DNA of 64,000 nucleotides from Ruminococcus sp. UBA1409 (GTDB taxonomy: Bacteria; Bacillota; Clostridia; Oscillospirales; Ruminococcaceae). The stretch spans positions 1-64,000 of the forward strand of contig DBPX01000006.1 in the NCBI GenBank assembly GCA_002305045.1. The letters are read 5' to 3'. Positions 25,006 through 34,671 of this stretch are shown here, in pieces. The translations under genes were made by a program, and so were the position numbers. Each line of letters starts with the position of its first letter. The stretch's first letter is position 1. Below the pieces are notes generated by a model. The model worked only from the letters and a program-made list of their open reading frames with translations. It did not search any database and was not told the DNA's origin.

Positions 25006-26907
25006 ATGAAAGCGACAGTCAAGATACCCGTTGCCGCATATAAGGCTTCGGGCTTTATTAAAAAGTACCAAAATATTGTAAAGGACTCGGTTATTCCTTA
25101 TCAGCACAGCGTGCTTTGGGACAGGGCTGAGGGCGCCGAGAAAAGTCATGTAGCCGCCAACTTTATAAACGCCGCCAGGGTGCTAAGGGGAGATAATCCC
25201 GGGGACGGCTTTTACGGCATGGTTTTTCAGGACAGCGACGCCTACAAGTGGCTGGAGGCTGCGGCATACTCGCTTGCAAGCCAGCCTGATTGCGTCTTGG
25301 AAAAGGAGGCCGACGAGCTTATCGAGCTTATTGCCTCCTCTCAGGACGGGGACGGCTACATTAATACCGCCTTTACCATAAAGGACAGGGAGAGGCGCTG
25401 GACAAATCTGCTTGAGGGGCATGAGCTGTACTGCTCGGGCCATATGATTGAAGCCGCCTGCGCCTATTTTGAGGCGACAGGAAAGGCTTTGCTGCTCGAG
25501 GTCGCAAAAAAGAACGCCGACTGTATCTACCGCCGATTCATTACCGAGGGAAACGAGGGCGTTCCCGGACATCCCGAAATCGAGCTTGCGCTTATGAAGC
25601 TGTTTAGGCTCACCGGTGACAGACGGTATCTTGAGCTGTCGGAGCATTTCATAAACGAGCGTGGAAAGCGTCCTGATTTCTGGGCGAGAGAGGCAGAAAA
25701 GCGCAATTGGTCGGTCTGGGGAAGCAACCCGTGGGATAACGACTACAGGCAGAGCGCAAGACCCGTCAGGGAGCAGACCGAGGCGACAGGTCACGCTGTA
25801 AGAGCGGTCTATCTCTATACAGGAATGGCTGACCTTGCCTCTGAAGCTGAGGATGAGGAGCTTCTTGAAGCCTGCCGCCGTCTATGGAGAAACATTGTCG
25901 ACAGGAGAATGTACATAACCGGGGGCATCGGCTCTACCGTAAACGGAGAGGCGTTTACCGTCGACTACGACCTGCCGCCGGACACCGCCTATTCTGAAAC
26001 CTGCGCCGCCATCGGGCTTATTTTCTTCGGAAGCAGTATGCTTGAAAACGAGATAAAGGGCGAGTACGGGGACATAATGGAGCTTGCGTTTTACAACACC
26101 GTCCTGGCGGGCATGCAGCTTGACGGAAAGAGATTTTTCTATGTCAACCCTCTGGAGATAGATTTAGGGATATCGGGGAGGGCGTCAACCCACTCTCATG
26201 TCCTGCCCTCCCGTCCGGGCTGGTACGCCTGCGCATGCTGTCCGCCGAATGTGGCAAGAATGATAGGCTCAATCGGCAGCTACGCCTACGGCGAGAAGGA
26301 GGATACCGTTTACTGCCACCTCTTTGCCCCGGGAAGCGTAAAATTTGCCAACGGAATAAGCCTTGAATGTGTCACCGATTATCCATATGATATGAATATC
26401 AAATATGCCGTAAAGGGAAGCGGAATTATAGCGATACGTATACCGAAATGGAGCAGGACCTACGCTTTAAGGCTTAACGGCGAGGAGGCGGACGCCGCGA
26501 TTAAGGACGGATATGCGTATATCAGGGTCTGCGGCAGTGCCGAAATCCAGCTTACGCTCGACGGCTCCCCGAGGTTCATAAGAGCCTGTTCGTCCGTGCC
26601 ACGGCTCACTGGAATGACCGCTCTTATGCGTGGACCTCTGGTTTATTGCTTCGAGGGTGCAGACAACGGGGGAATCAGGGATATTCTTCTTGATAAATCA
26701 GCCGCTCCCACTGTCGGGGACTTCAGTCCCGAGCTTCTAGGCGGGACGGTGACGCTCACCGTGAAGGCATACCGCATTTCTGATATAAACAGCCTCTACA
26801 GCGACGAGGAGGAGCGTCTTGCCCCCTGCGAGGCGACAGCCGTTCCCTATTACACCTGGGGAAACCGTGGCGAAAACGATATGCGTGTCTGGATGAGCTA
26901 TAGATAA
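25006..26907 (+). CDS. GH127 beta-L-arabinofuranosidase, cytoplasmic
   Basis: The 633-residue protein is a glycoside hydrolase family 127 enzyme, which releases beta-L-arabinofuranose from plant hydroxyproline-rich glycoproteins or related glycans. The cysteine-zinc active site known from HypBA1 is complete: E331 and C333 (YSETC) with C411 and C412 (CACCPPN). There is no signal peptide, so it acts on imported oligosaccharides. GAGGAGG precedes ATG 25006. The gene appears monocistronic, with an overlapping divergent promoter in front and a terminator behind. A second, secreted family member lies at 42023. Confidence 0.92.
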   Translation: MKATVKIPVAAYKASGFIKKYQNIVKDSVIPYQHSVLWDRAEGAEKSHVAANFINAARVLRGDNPGDGFYGMVFQDSDAYKWLEAAAYSLASQPDCVLEKEADELIELIASSQDGDGYINTAFTIKDRERRWTNLLEGHELYCSGHMIEAACAYFEATGKALLLEVAKKNADCIYRRFITEGNEGVPGHPEIELALMKLFRLTGDRRYLELSEHFINERGKRPDFWAREAEKRNWSVWGSNPWDNDYRQSARPVREQTEATGHAVRAVYLYTGMADLASEAEDEELLEACRRLWRNIVDRRMYITGGIGSTVNGEAFTVDYDLPPDTAYSETCAAIGLIFFGSSMLENEIKGEYGDIMELAFYNTVLAGMQLDGKRFFYVNPLEIDLGISGRASTHSHVLPSRPGWYACACCPPNVARMIGSIGSYAYGEKEDTVYCHLFAPGSVKFANGISLECVTDYPYDMNIKYAVKGSGIIAIRIPKWSRTYALRLNGEEADAAIKDGYAYIRVCGSAEIQLTLDGSPRFIRACSSVPRLTGMTALMRGPLVYCFEGADNGGIRDILLDKSAAPTVGDFSPELLGGTVTLTVKAYRISDINSLYSDEEERLAPCEATAVPYYTWGNRGENDMRVWMSYR

Positions 26908-26928
26908 CACGAAATAGTACAATAATAT

Positions 26929-26989
26929 AAAGGCAATACCGTGCAAGGGCTGATTGTGTCCTATCTGCGGCGTTGCCTTTTTTATTTTC
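26929..26989 (+). terminator. Terminator of the GH127 gene
   Basis: AAAGGCAA (26929-26936) pairs with TTGCCTTT (26973-26980), helped by CCG/CGG, and TTTTATTTT follows. Confidence 0.8.
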
Positions 26990-27049
26990 GTGACAATCCC
27001 GGGTCCTGCGTAAAAACCGTCTTGCGGCAAAATTTAATAAGGCTTCTTC

Positions 27050-27078
27050 TTGACAAGCCTAAGGTAAATAAGTATAAT
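27050..27078 (+). promoter_or_regulatory. Consensus promoter of the abrB-ABC operon
   Basis: TTGACA (27050-27055) and TATAAT (27073-27078) are 17 bases apart. The sequence just downstream, TTATACAAATCATA, is AT-rich and could hold the regulator's own site. Confidence 0.85.
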
Positions 27079-27112
27079 TAGTTATACAAATCATACTTTA
27101 GGAGGAAATATA

Positions 27113-27325
27113 ATGGCTAGACCAAAGGGCAAGTACGCATGGACGGCTACAGTCGGCGAAAAGGGGCAGATTGTGATACCCAAGCAGGCAAGAGAGATAT
27201 TCGGCATAAAGCCAGGCGACACGCTGGTGCTTCTTGGAGACGAGAAAAGGGGGATAGCAATTCCTCCTAAGTCGATGTTTTCTAGGTTTGCCGCCGCCGT
27301 ATTTGAAACTAGCGAGGAGGAGTGA
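27113..27325 (+). CDS. AbrB/SpoVT-family transcriptional regulator
   Basis: A 70-residue protein with the swapped-hairpin AbrB DNA-binding fold: the core VGEKGQIVIPKQAREIFGIK is followed by PGDTLVLLGDEKRGIAI. It dimerises through this domain. It is the first gene of a tight operon (3 bases before the ABC ATPase), the usual setting of a regulator for small drug or peptide exporters. TAGGAGGAAAT precedes ATG 27113. Autoregulation is likely but no dyad is certain. Confidence 0.9.
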   Translation: MARPKGKYAWTATVGEKGQIVIPKQAREIFGIKPGDTLVLLGDEKRGIAIPPKSMFSRFAAAVFETSEEE

Positions 27326-27328
27326 AGG

Positions 27329-28054
27329 ATGTCCCAGCCCTTATGCGAGGTTAAAATGCTTAAAAAGGCGTACCCGTCCTTTATGTTATCCGATGTGAGC
27401 TTTAGCCTTCGTCCCGGGAGGATAACAGGCTTCATCGGAAGAAACGGAGCGGGCAAGACCACCACCATCAAATCCATGCTGGGGCTTGTTCACCCCGACG
27501 GCGGTGAAATCAGCTACTTTGGGACGCCTCTTTCTGGAAACGAGAAGAAAATCAAGCAAAGACTTGGATATTCCACCGGGGCGGTAAACTACTATCCTAA
27601 AAAGAGGATACGGGAGATAGTTGCAGTCACAAGACCCTTCTTTGACAGCTGGGACGAGGACTCCTACAAGGAGTACCGCACGCTGTTTTCAATAGATGAG
27701 AGCAAGCTCCCATCAGAGCTGTCATACGGGATGCGTGTCAAGCTCAATCTCTTGCTGGCTCTTTCTCATAGGGCGGAGATTCTAATTCTTGACGAGCCTA
27801 CCAGCAGCCTTGACCCGTTCTCCCGTGACGAGCTGCTTGATATCTTCACCGAGCTTAAAGACCGTGGAGTCTCGATACTATTTTCAACCCACATTACCTC
27901 TGACATCGAAAAATGCGCCGACGATATCCTTTACATTAAGAAGGGAAGGCTTGCCGCCGACTGTACCAAGGAGGATTTTGTCAAAAAATACTGTAACGCC
28001 GGGGAAAGCATCGAGCAGGCAATCCTGAGGCTGGAAAGGGGAAATGACAGATGA
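27329..28054 (+). CDS. ABC transporter ATP-binding protein (BcrA/YtrB type)
   Basis: The 241-residue ATPase has a Walker A motif GRNGAGKTT, a signature LSYGM that deviates from LSGGQ as in YtrB/BcrA-type exporters, Walker B ILILDEP and the switch histidine in FSTHI. It powers the permease encoded next, overlapping it by 4 bases. The AbrB regulator and downstream methyltransferase suggest export or resistance to an unknown compound; no substrate can be assigned. Confidence 0.92.
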   Translation: MSQPLCEVKMLKKAYPSFMLSDVSFSLRPGRITGFIGRNGAGKTTTIKSMLGLVHPDGGEISYFGTPLSGNEKKIKQRLGYSTGAVNYYPKKRIREIVAVTRPFFDSWDEDSYKEYRTLFSIDESKLPSELSYGMRVKLNLLLALSHRAEILILDEPTSSLDPFSRDELLDIFTELKDRGVSILFSTHITSDIEKCADDILYIKKGRLAADCTKEDFVKKYCNAGESIEQAILRLERGNDR

Positions 28055-28704
28055 TGAAGCTTCTAAAAAAGGAACTAAGGCTTGCGGCGTCGCCGGTTAC
28101 ATATCTTTTTATCGTCTTTGGCATGACGGCGCTTATTCCCGGGTATCCCATTTTAATCGGCAGCTTCTTTCTTGGACTGGGCTTGTTCCAGTCCTTCCAG
28201 ACAGCAAGAGAGGCAAACGACCTGACCTACACCGCCCTCTTGCCGGTGGCAAAGACCGATGCGGTCAGAGCAAAATACCTTTTCTGCGGCTTTATCCAGC
28301 TTTGCTATCTTCTTCTGACATCCGCCGTGACCCTTATCCGCATGACGGCGCTGTCTGGAGCCAAGGTCTACATAAACAACCCGATGATGAACGCCAACCT
28401 TGTCTATCTGGGCTTCGTCATGCTAAGCCTCGGCCTGTTCCAGAGCGTCTTTGTGGGCGGCTTTTTCAAGACGGGCTATAGCCTGGCAAGGCCGTTTCTT
28501 AGATTTATCATCCTGTCCTTTTTGACAGTAGGGCTTGGCGAAACCCTTTTCCACCTCCCCGGAATGTCTGCCCTAAACTCTCCCGGCTTTTCCAATATCG
28601 GCTTACAGCTAGCAGCGCTTCTGCTAGGAGCGATATCCTATTTTGCACTCACCGCCGTCTCGGTGCAAAGGTCTTTGCGAAGCTTTGAAAGGATAGATTT
28701 GTGA
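28051..28704 (+). CDS. ABC-2 type transporter permease
   Basis: The 217-residue protein has about six hydrophobic segments (near 17-45, 80-97, 115-140, 150-165 and 185-205) and begins MMKLLKKELRLA, the usual start of ABC-2 permeases of the YtrC/BcrB type. It pairs with the preceding ATPase. Either ATG 28051 or 28054 may be used. The stop overlaps the methyltransferase start (TGATG). Confidence 0.85.
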   Translation: MMKLLKKELRLAASPVTYLFIVFGMTALIPGYPILIGSFFLGLGLFQSFQTAREANDLTYTALLPVAKTDAVRAKYLFCGFIQLCYLLLTSAVTLIRMTALSGAKVYINNPMMNANLVYLGFVMLSLGLFQSVFVGGFFKTGYSLARPFLRFIILSFLTVGLGETLFHLPGMSALNSPGFSNIGLQLAALLLGAISYFALTAVSVQRSLRSFERIDL

Positions 28705-29495
28705 TGTCCCTCGACAATGTAAATAAGACGCTGTATATTCCTCTTTACGGGAAGGCTCTTGTCAGCAGGCAAGGAGTTATCCTTAAGGACATTACCGCCG
28801 AAAGGATATGGGAGGAGGGTGCTGTCCCGCTGGGGAAAAAGTCAAAATCAAGGTGGCTCGCTTATTCTATGTCTATGCGGGCAAGAACATTTGACGACTG
28901 GGTAAGAAAAATGCTTGCTATATGTCAAAACGCTACCGTTTTGCATATCGGGTGCGGGTTGGACAGCCGTATACTCCGTGTCGGAGCGTCAGGTGTGCTG
29001 TGGTACGATTTGGATTTTCCAGAGGTCATCGCCATGCGAAAAAAGCATTATTCCGAATCTGAATTTTATCACATGATTTCAGGAAGTGCGGCTCAGCCAG
29101 ACTGGCTGTCTAGGATTCCAAAGGACCGAACTGCGGTTATCGTCATGGAGGGCGTTTCTATGTACCTGTCATTAGATGCGCTTAGGCGACTGCTGCTTGC
29201 GCTGTCAGAGCATTTTGCCTCTTTTCACCTTATGACGGATGTGTATACAGAGCTTGGAGCCAAGCTGTCAAGGTGGAAAAACCCCATTTCAGATGTAGGA
29301 GTCACAGCAGTCTACGGACTGAGACATCCTAAAGAACCCCTGGGGAAAAGCCGGGTTAGCTATGTGCAGGAGCATTCTATGACTCCGTCCGATTTAGTGA
29401 ATCAGCTCACAGGCTTTGACCGCCGTTTCTTTAAGCTTATGTTTGCAGGAAACGCCGCAAGGAAGCTTTATAGAATGTACGAATATGAGCGGTAG
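28704..29495 (+). CDS. LCM/PPM1-type class I O-methyltransferase
   Basis: The 263-residue protein resembles the leucine carboxyl methyltransferase / polyketide O-methyltransferase family: VLHIGCGLDSR forms the SAM-binding loop with the family-typical GCGLDSR, WYDLDFPEV gives the acidic residue, and VMEGVSMYL follows. It is translationally coupled to the ABC permease (TGATG), which is an unusual partner and hints that the enzyme modifies the exported compound or a precursor. That is inference only. Confidence 0.85.
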   Translation: MSLDNVNKTLYIPLYGKALVSRQGVILKDITAERIWEEGAVPLGKKSKSRWLAYSMSMRARTFDDWVRKMLAICQNATVLHIGCGLDSRILRVGASGVLWYDLDFPEVIAMRKKHYSESEFYHMISGSAAQPDWLSRIPKDRTAVIVMEGVSMYLSLDALRRLLLALSEHFASFHLMTDVYTELGAKLSRWKNPISDVGVTAVYGLRHPKEPLGKSRVSYVQEHSMTPSDLVNQLTGFDRRFFKLMFAGNAARKLYRMYEYER

Positions 29496-29530
29496 GGGGT
29501 GTTGGATAAGAAAAATAATTAAAAAACTAT

Positions 29531-29558
29531 GCAGCGTGAAATATCGCTGCAATTTTTA
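29531..29558 (+). terminator. Terminator of the abrB-ABC-methyltransferase operon
   Basis: GCAGCG (29531-29536) pairs with CGCTGC (29545-29550), followed by AATTTTTAAT. A second small hairpin CAGTCC/GGACTG (29649-29668) with TATTTTG lies just before the cas promoter and may insulate it. Confidence 0.75.
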
Positions 29559-29675
29559 ATAGCATTTTAAGGAATATATGGTCTTTTCACACCACGATTT
29601 TCTTCTTTCCTCTCTGATTTTTACAGATTTTTTCTAAAAAACCTGCTGCAGTCCGAAAAAAAGGACTGTATTTTG

Positions 29676-29704
29676 TTGACATATGTCGCCAAGAAGTGTA
29701 TAAT
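29676..29704 (+). promoter_or_regulatory. Consensus promoter of the cas operon
   Basis: TTGACA (29676-29681) and TATAAT (29699-29704) are 17 bases apart, about 50 bases before cas3. An exact housekeeping match suggests substantial basal expression. Confidence 0.88.
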
Positions 29705-29754
29705 ATCATTACATTATATGGCACAAATTATAACAAACATTGAAAGGAATCGTC

Positions 29755-32454
29755 ATGTGTGCCCCTTTTACACCTATTCTTTCACTTTTACCCGGAAAAT
29801 CCGGCAGGGACCACACCGGGATGTGGCTTCCTACATGGCTTCATGCGCTGGATACCGCCGGAGTCGTGAAGAGACTGCTTTTGCACTGGCTGCCGCAGTC
29901 CGTCCGTGAGGGATTATCGCAGGAGCTTGGCGAGGATGGAGCGGTATCTTTTGCCGTGTTGCTTGCGCTTTTACATGATATCGGAAAGATGACGCCGCTG
30001 TTTGTCTCAAGGATTGCAGGCTCACTGCCCGAGATTATAGACAGACTTAGCTCTGCCGGTCTTGAAGTGCCGGACATTAAATCCTTTCGAGACTCTGCAA
30101 AATCTCCCCATGCGCTTGCGGGAGCCGCAATCCTGTCGGATGCCGGCTTCCCGGAGGTAGCTGTTCAGGTGGTCTTTGCACACCACGGTCAGACCATGAC
30201 CGAGAATGAGTCCGATACCTTTGATATCATCACAGAGCTATACAAGCAGCACTATTTTGATTACAAAAACGGAAATGAAAAGATATGGAGGGCGATTCAT
30301 AGCGAGTGGATTCGTTTTTCTCTTGATTATGCCGGATACTCCTGCCAGGATGAGCTGCCGAAAAATGTTGACATAAAGACGCAGGTGATTTTGAGCGGAC
30401 TTGTTGTCATGGCGGACTGGATTGCGAGCAACACCGAGTATTTTCCTCTTATTTTCACGGATGAAACCGGCAGCCTTTCCATGTGCGAGCAGCGAGCCTG
30501 CGACGGCTGGGATAGGATAAGACTGCCATATCCCTGGTCCTCCGCCAGCTTTGTCATGGACAGCTCTGACTTTGAGGAGCGCTTTGGATTTTTGCCAAAT
30601 GCCGTGCAGAGTGCCGTGCTTTCTGCAGTCTGCGAGAGCGCAAGCCCAGGCATTATGATTCTTGAGGCACAGATGGGAGTCGGCAAGACGGAGGCGGCTT
30701 TAGCCGCCGCAGAGGTTTTCTCGGCGAGGTTTGCAGAGGGCGGCATATTCTTCGGCTTGCCGACACAGGCGACCGCCAACGGAATATTTCCAAGACTTTT
30801 AGAGTGGGCGAGGCTTCAGTCTGAGGACTGCCGTCATGCCATTAGGCTGGCTCACGGGATGTCGGAGATGAATGAGGACTATCGCTCTCTTTTTAAGGGC
30901 GACAGCCGCACTCAGGAGGACAGCGACAGCGGCTTAGTAGTACATTCGTGGTTTAAAGGACGCAAGCAGGCTCTTTTATCCAACTTTGTAATAGGGACGG
31001 TCGACCAGCTTCTGCTCTGCTCGCTAAAGCAAAGACATCTCATGCTAAGACATATAGGAATTGCCGGCAAGGTTGTAGTTGTCGATGAGTGTCATGCCTA
31101 CGACGCTTTTATGAATCAATATCTTGAGTGCGCCATTTCATGGCTGGGAGCTTACGGAGTGCCGGTTATTCTTCTTTCCGCCACTCTGCCTCCGGCACGC
31201 CGCAGGGCGCTCGTGTCTGCGTATTTAGGAGACGGTGCTCAGAGCCTTTACGACGGCTGGGAAAGCACCGAGGCATACCCTCTTTTGACATGGACGGACG
31301 GCAAATGCGTAAAAAGCCGTGCAATCGAGCAAAATACGGCTTCAAGGACGGTCAAAATTACCGGCATGACCGATGATGATATAGCCTCCTTCCTTTTTTG
31401 CAGGCTTGAATGTGGCGGCTGTGCGGGAATTATTGTGAACACAGTCTCACGGGCGCAGAAAATCGGGAGTATGCTCAAGGAAGCACTGCCAGATTACAGG
31501 GTGATGATAGTCCACTCTCATTTTTTGATGACAGACAGGGCGGAGTGGGAAAAGAAGCTTCTTTCAGAGCTTGGAAAAAGCTCCTCGTTTGAAAGCAGGA
31601 ACCGTCTTATTGTAGTTGGTACTCAGGTGCTGGAGCAGTCGCTTGACATCGACTTTGACATTATGATAACCGACCTTTGTCCTATGGACCTCCTACTTCA
31701 GAGAATCGGACGCCTGCATAGGCATCCGTGGAGAAAACGCCCGGAGCCTCTTAACGCTTCGGAGTGCGGAGTGCTTTATGCTGGGGAAACCGAGACAGAG
31801 TCCGGGGCAAGTACCATCTACGGCGAATGGCTACTTAAAAGGACACGCTCAATTCTTCCGCCGCACATCAAGCTGCCGGAGGACATAGCTCCGCTTGTTC
31901 ACAAGGCATACAGCGAGCCTGAGGACAAAAATGACAGTGATTACAGCCTATACCTTCAGACTATCAAGGACAAGGAGGTCCGTGCCAAGAATTTCCGCAT
32001 CAAAAAGCCTTCCTCCGGCGACTCACTGATTGGCTGGCTGGCTACTTCCCAGGAAGGGGACGAAAGGCATATGGAGGCGTCCGTCCGTGACGGCGATATG
32101 TCGGTCGAGGTGCTTATTATGGTTGATTACGGAAACGGATATCTTGGCTTTGTAGCCGGAGGCGAGCCTATATCGGCGTCCTGCACGCCGGATGAGGAGA
32201 CTGCAAGAAGGATTGCACAGCAGCGCCTAAGGCTGCCGTACATATTTACCTACAAGAGCGGCGAGGTCATAAAGGCTCTTGAGGAGACTACATCAGTTAA
32301 TCTTTATGCATGGCAGGAATCCGCATGGCTGCGGGGAGAGCTTGTTTTGCTCATTGGTGCTGACGGCTTTGCAAGTCTTGCCGGATACCGCCTGCATTAT
32401 GATTCTAACAAAGGATTGACATATCGAAAGGAGGATGATTATGCAGAAAATTGA
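29755..32454 (+). CDS. cas3: CRISPR-associated nuclease-helicase Cas3
   Basis: Cas3 is recruited by target-bound Cascade and degrades DNA. The N-terminal HD nuclease shows RDHTG (H20), LLHDIGK (H74, D75), SPHALAGA and FAHHG; the superfamily 2 helicase has Walker A MGVGKT (307-312), DECH (444-447), SATLP and QRIGRLHR. At 899 residues both domains are fused and look intact. ATG 29755 follows GAAAGGAA; the TTG at 29740 is disfavoured. First gene of an uninterrupted type I-E operon; its end overlaps cse1 by 14 bases. Confidence 0.96.
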   Translation: MCAPFTPILSLLPGKSGRDHTGMWLPTWLHALDTAGVVKRLLLHWLPQSVREGLSQELGEDGAVSFAVLLALLHDIGKMTPLFVSRIAGSLPEIIDRLSSAGLEVPDIKSFRDSAKSPHALAGAAILSDAGFPEVAVQVVFAHHGQTMTENESDTFDIITELYKQHYFDYKNGNEKIWRAIHSEWIRFSLDYAGYSCQDELPKNVDIKTQVILSGLVVMADWIASNTEYFPLIFTDETGSLSMCEQRACDGWDRIRLPYPWSSASFVMDSSDFEERFGFLPNAVQSAVLSAVCESASPGIMILEAQMGVGKTEAALAAAEVFSARFAEGGIFFGLPTQATANGIFPRLLEWARLQSEDCRHAIRLAHGMSEMNEDYRSLFKGDSRTQEDSDSGLVVHSWFKGRKQALLSNFVIGTVDQLLLCSLKQRHLMLRHIGIAGKVVVVDECHAYDAFMNQYLECAISWLGAYGVPVILLSATLPPARRRALVSAYLGDGAQSLYDGWESTEAYPLLTWTDGKCVKSRAIEQNTASRTVKITGMTDDDIASFLFCRLECGGCAGIIVNTVSRAQKIGSMLKEALPDYRVMIVHSHFLMTDRAEWEKKLLSELGKSSSFESRNRLIVVGTQVLEQSLDIDFDIMITDLCPMDLLLQRIGRLHRHPWRKRPEPLNASECGVLYAGETETESGASTIYGEWLLKRTRSILPPHIKLPEDIAPLVHKAYSEPEDKNDSDYSLYLQTIKDKEVRAKNFRIKKPSSGDSLIGWLATSQEGDERHMEASVRDGDMSVEVLIMVDYGNGYLGFVAGGEPISASCTPDEETARRIAQQRLRLPYIFTYKSGEVIKALEETTSVNLYAWQESAWLRGELVLLIGADGFASLAGYRLHYDSNKGLTYRKEDDYAEN

Positions 32455-34051
32455 AAGCGAGTTTAATCTGCTTGACGAGCCGTGGATTATGGTAATGCAG
32501 AAGGACCATACCGTTACGGAGGTTTCCCTGCGTGACGCACTTTTGCAGGCTCACTGCTACCGTGGGCTCTCCGGGGAGCTTCCAACGCAGGATATAGCCG
32601 TGCTGAGACTGCTGCTGGCAGTAATGCATTCGGTGTTCTACCGTGTTGACGAAAACGGAGAGACGGCGCCCATAACTAAAAGCAGTCAGGCGTACGACCG
32701 CTGGAGGACTCTTTGGACGGGAGGGAGACTTCCCAAAAAGCCGATTGAGTCCTATTTGGAAAAGTACCGTGACAGATTTTGGCTTATCGACCCTGAAAGA
32801 CCGTTTGGGCAGGTGCCGTCAGCAGACAGTGGGACCCCTTACAAATCGTCAAAGCTAAACGGAGAGCTGTCAGAAAGCTCAAACAAGCTCCGCCTTTTTC
32901 CGCTGACTGCCGGTAAGCCCAAGGAAGGGCTTACCTATGCACAGGCGGCACGCTGGGTTTTGTACTTAAACGGCTTTGATGATACCTCATCCAAGCCTAA
33001 AGGAAAAAATCTGCCCTCTCCCGGTGCAGGATGGCTTGGAAAATGCGGACTTATCACGGCAAAGGGGGATAGTCTCTTTGAAACCCTCATGCTAAACTTC
33101 GTCTTGCTCAGGGATGTAGACGAGGGCGTCTGGCAGAGCGTGACGCCGATATGGGAGCTGGATAATGTAAGAGGCTCGGAGCGAACGCAGATTCCCCAGC
33201 CGGACGACCAGGCTGCACTGCTTACCCTGCAGTCAAGAAGAATCCTTTTACAGCATGAAAACGGCACGGTATACGGGTATTCTCTTCTTGGCGGGGATTT
33301 CTTTGAGCCGACAAATGCCTTTTCCGAGCAGATGACACTGTGGCACCCTATGTTCAAGGACAGTAAAAAGACTAATCTTATCGGCTATAAGCCAAAGAGG
33401 CATAATGCAAGCAGGCAGTTCTGGCGTGATTTCAGCGCAATTGCCGCACAGGATGAGAACAATCATCCGCCGGGCATTGTAACATGGCATATGCGGCTTT
33501 ACCGGCACGGGTGTCTTGATAAGGGGCGACTTATTGCATACAGCATAGCCTCGGTGCAATACGGCGACAAGGATTTCTTTGTTACCGATTTGTTCAGCGA
33601 TTCTTTGTCTTTTCATCTGTCAATGCTCTCAGAGCTTAACCGAGTTTGGCGTCAGATGGTAATAAATCAGATATCCTGGAGCGACAGTATTGCATATGCC
33701 GTCGGGACTCTGGCGGCGGATTTGGACAAGGCACAGGGCGGCGATGGCAAGCATCCTATGGAGAAGGAAAAGGCGGAGTATTACTATTGTATTGACATGC
33801 CATTTAGGAAATGGCTGCATGAGCTGTCGCCGGAAGACGGCGAGCTGGACGAGGCAATCGCAAGCTGGCGCACTCAGGCGATGGGAATAGCAAGAGGACT
33901 TGCTAAAGAGCTTATCGCCGGAGCCGGTCAGTCGGCGTTTGTTGGACGAACGGTTACCGAAAAGAAAAATAACGAGGAAATCAAGCTTAATCACTCTGCG
34001 CCCAAGGCGTACAACCGCTTTCTAGCTCAGCTTAATAAGCTTGGACGATAA
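32441..34051 (+). CDS. casA: Cascade large subunit Cse1 (CasA, Cas8e)
   Basis: Cse1 recognises the PAM and positions target DNA in type I-E Cascade. The 536-residue product starts with the family motif ESEFNLLDEPWI and has the central region with LTYAQAARWVLYLNGFDD. ATG 32441 is preferred to 32435 because AAAGGAGG then has proper spacing. It lies between cas3 and cse2 as in canonical I-E loci. No truncation is seen. Confidence 0.95.
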   Translation: MQKIESEFNLLDEPWIMVMQKDHTVTEVSLRDALLQAHCYRGLSGELPTQDIAVLRLLLAVMHSVFYRVDENGETAPITKSSQAYDRWRTLWTGGRLPKKPIESYLEKYRDRFWLIDPERPFGQVPSADSGTPYKSSKLNGELSESSNKLRLFPLTAGKPKEGLTYAQAARWVLYLNGFDDTSSKPKGKNLPSPGAGWLGKCGLITAKGDSLFETLMLNFVLLRDVDEGVWQSVTPIWELDNVRGSERTQIPQPDDQAALLTLQSRRILLQHENGTVYGYSLLGGDFFEPTNAFSEQMTLWHPMFKDSKKTNLIGYKPKRHNASRQFWRDFSAIAAQDENNHPPGIVTWHMRLYRHGCLDKGRLIAYSIASVQYGDKDFFVTDLFSDSLSFHLSMLSELNRVWRQMVINQISWSDSIAYAVGTLAADLDKAQGGDGKHPMEKEKAEYYYCIDMPFRKWLHELSPEDGELDEAIASWRTQAMGIARGLAKELIAGAGQSAFVGRTVTEKKNNEEIKLNHSAPKAYNRFLAQLNKLGR

Positions 34052-34065
34052 GGAGGGGAAAAGGA

Positions 34066-34671
34066 TTGTCAGTTTCAAGAGAACAGGTAGAACGGTACAC
34101 AAAATATCGGCTTGAGCGGCTGATAGGCATGACACAGCCAAGCGCACAAAGCGGAGTCTTGGCACGGCTTAGGAGGGGAGTAGGTCATCATCCCGGCTCC
34201 CAGCCCTGGTTATGGGGAGAGCTTTTATCCGAAATGCCGCAGGAGATGATGAATAACAGCGGAGAGCCAAGCAATGCCGAAATGGCAGTTTACACAGCGC
34301 TGACGCTGTTTGCCCTGCATCAGCAGAGTAAGGACATCAAATCGGAATGTATGCACTGCGAGGGTACTACCCTGGGAGCCGCCTGCGGAAGTCTCGTTGC
34401 GGATGAAAACGACCGTGACAGAGTCGCTCGCCGCTTCAATGCCATGGCAACCTCGGCTAATCTTAGAGAGCTGTCCAACCATCTTCGTGGGATTGTACAG
34501 CTGCTCCGTGCTAAGGATATCGGGCTTGACTATTCGGCTCTTGCCGGAGAGCTGTATGTTTACTCCTTCAAGGCTCGGCGCAACGACATCCGCCTGAAAT
34601 GGGGACAGGATTTTTACCGTGAAATCTATAATAATATTGACAAAAACAAGGAGGACGAAAATAATGAATAA
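34066..34671 (+). CDS. casB: Cascade small subunit Cse2 (CasB)
   Basis: Cse2 dimers stabilise the non-target strand along the Cascade belly. This helical 201-residue protein begins at a TTG codon (34066); AGGAGGGG about 7 bases upstream and the absence of an early in-frame ATG support it. The C-terminal segment DFYREIYNN is typical of the family. It overlaps cas7e by 8 bases. Confidence 0.93.
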   Translation: MSVSREQVERYTKYRLERLIGMTQPSAQSGVLARLRRGVGHHPGSQPWLWGELLSEMPQEMMNNSGEPSNAEMAVYTALTLFALHQQSKDIKSECMHCEGTTLGAACGSLVADENDRDRVARRFNAMATSANLRELSNHLRGIVQLLRAKDIGLDYSALAGELYVYSFKARRNDIRLKWGQDFYREIYNNIDKNKEDENNE

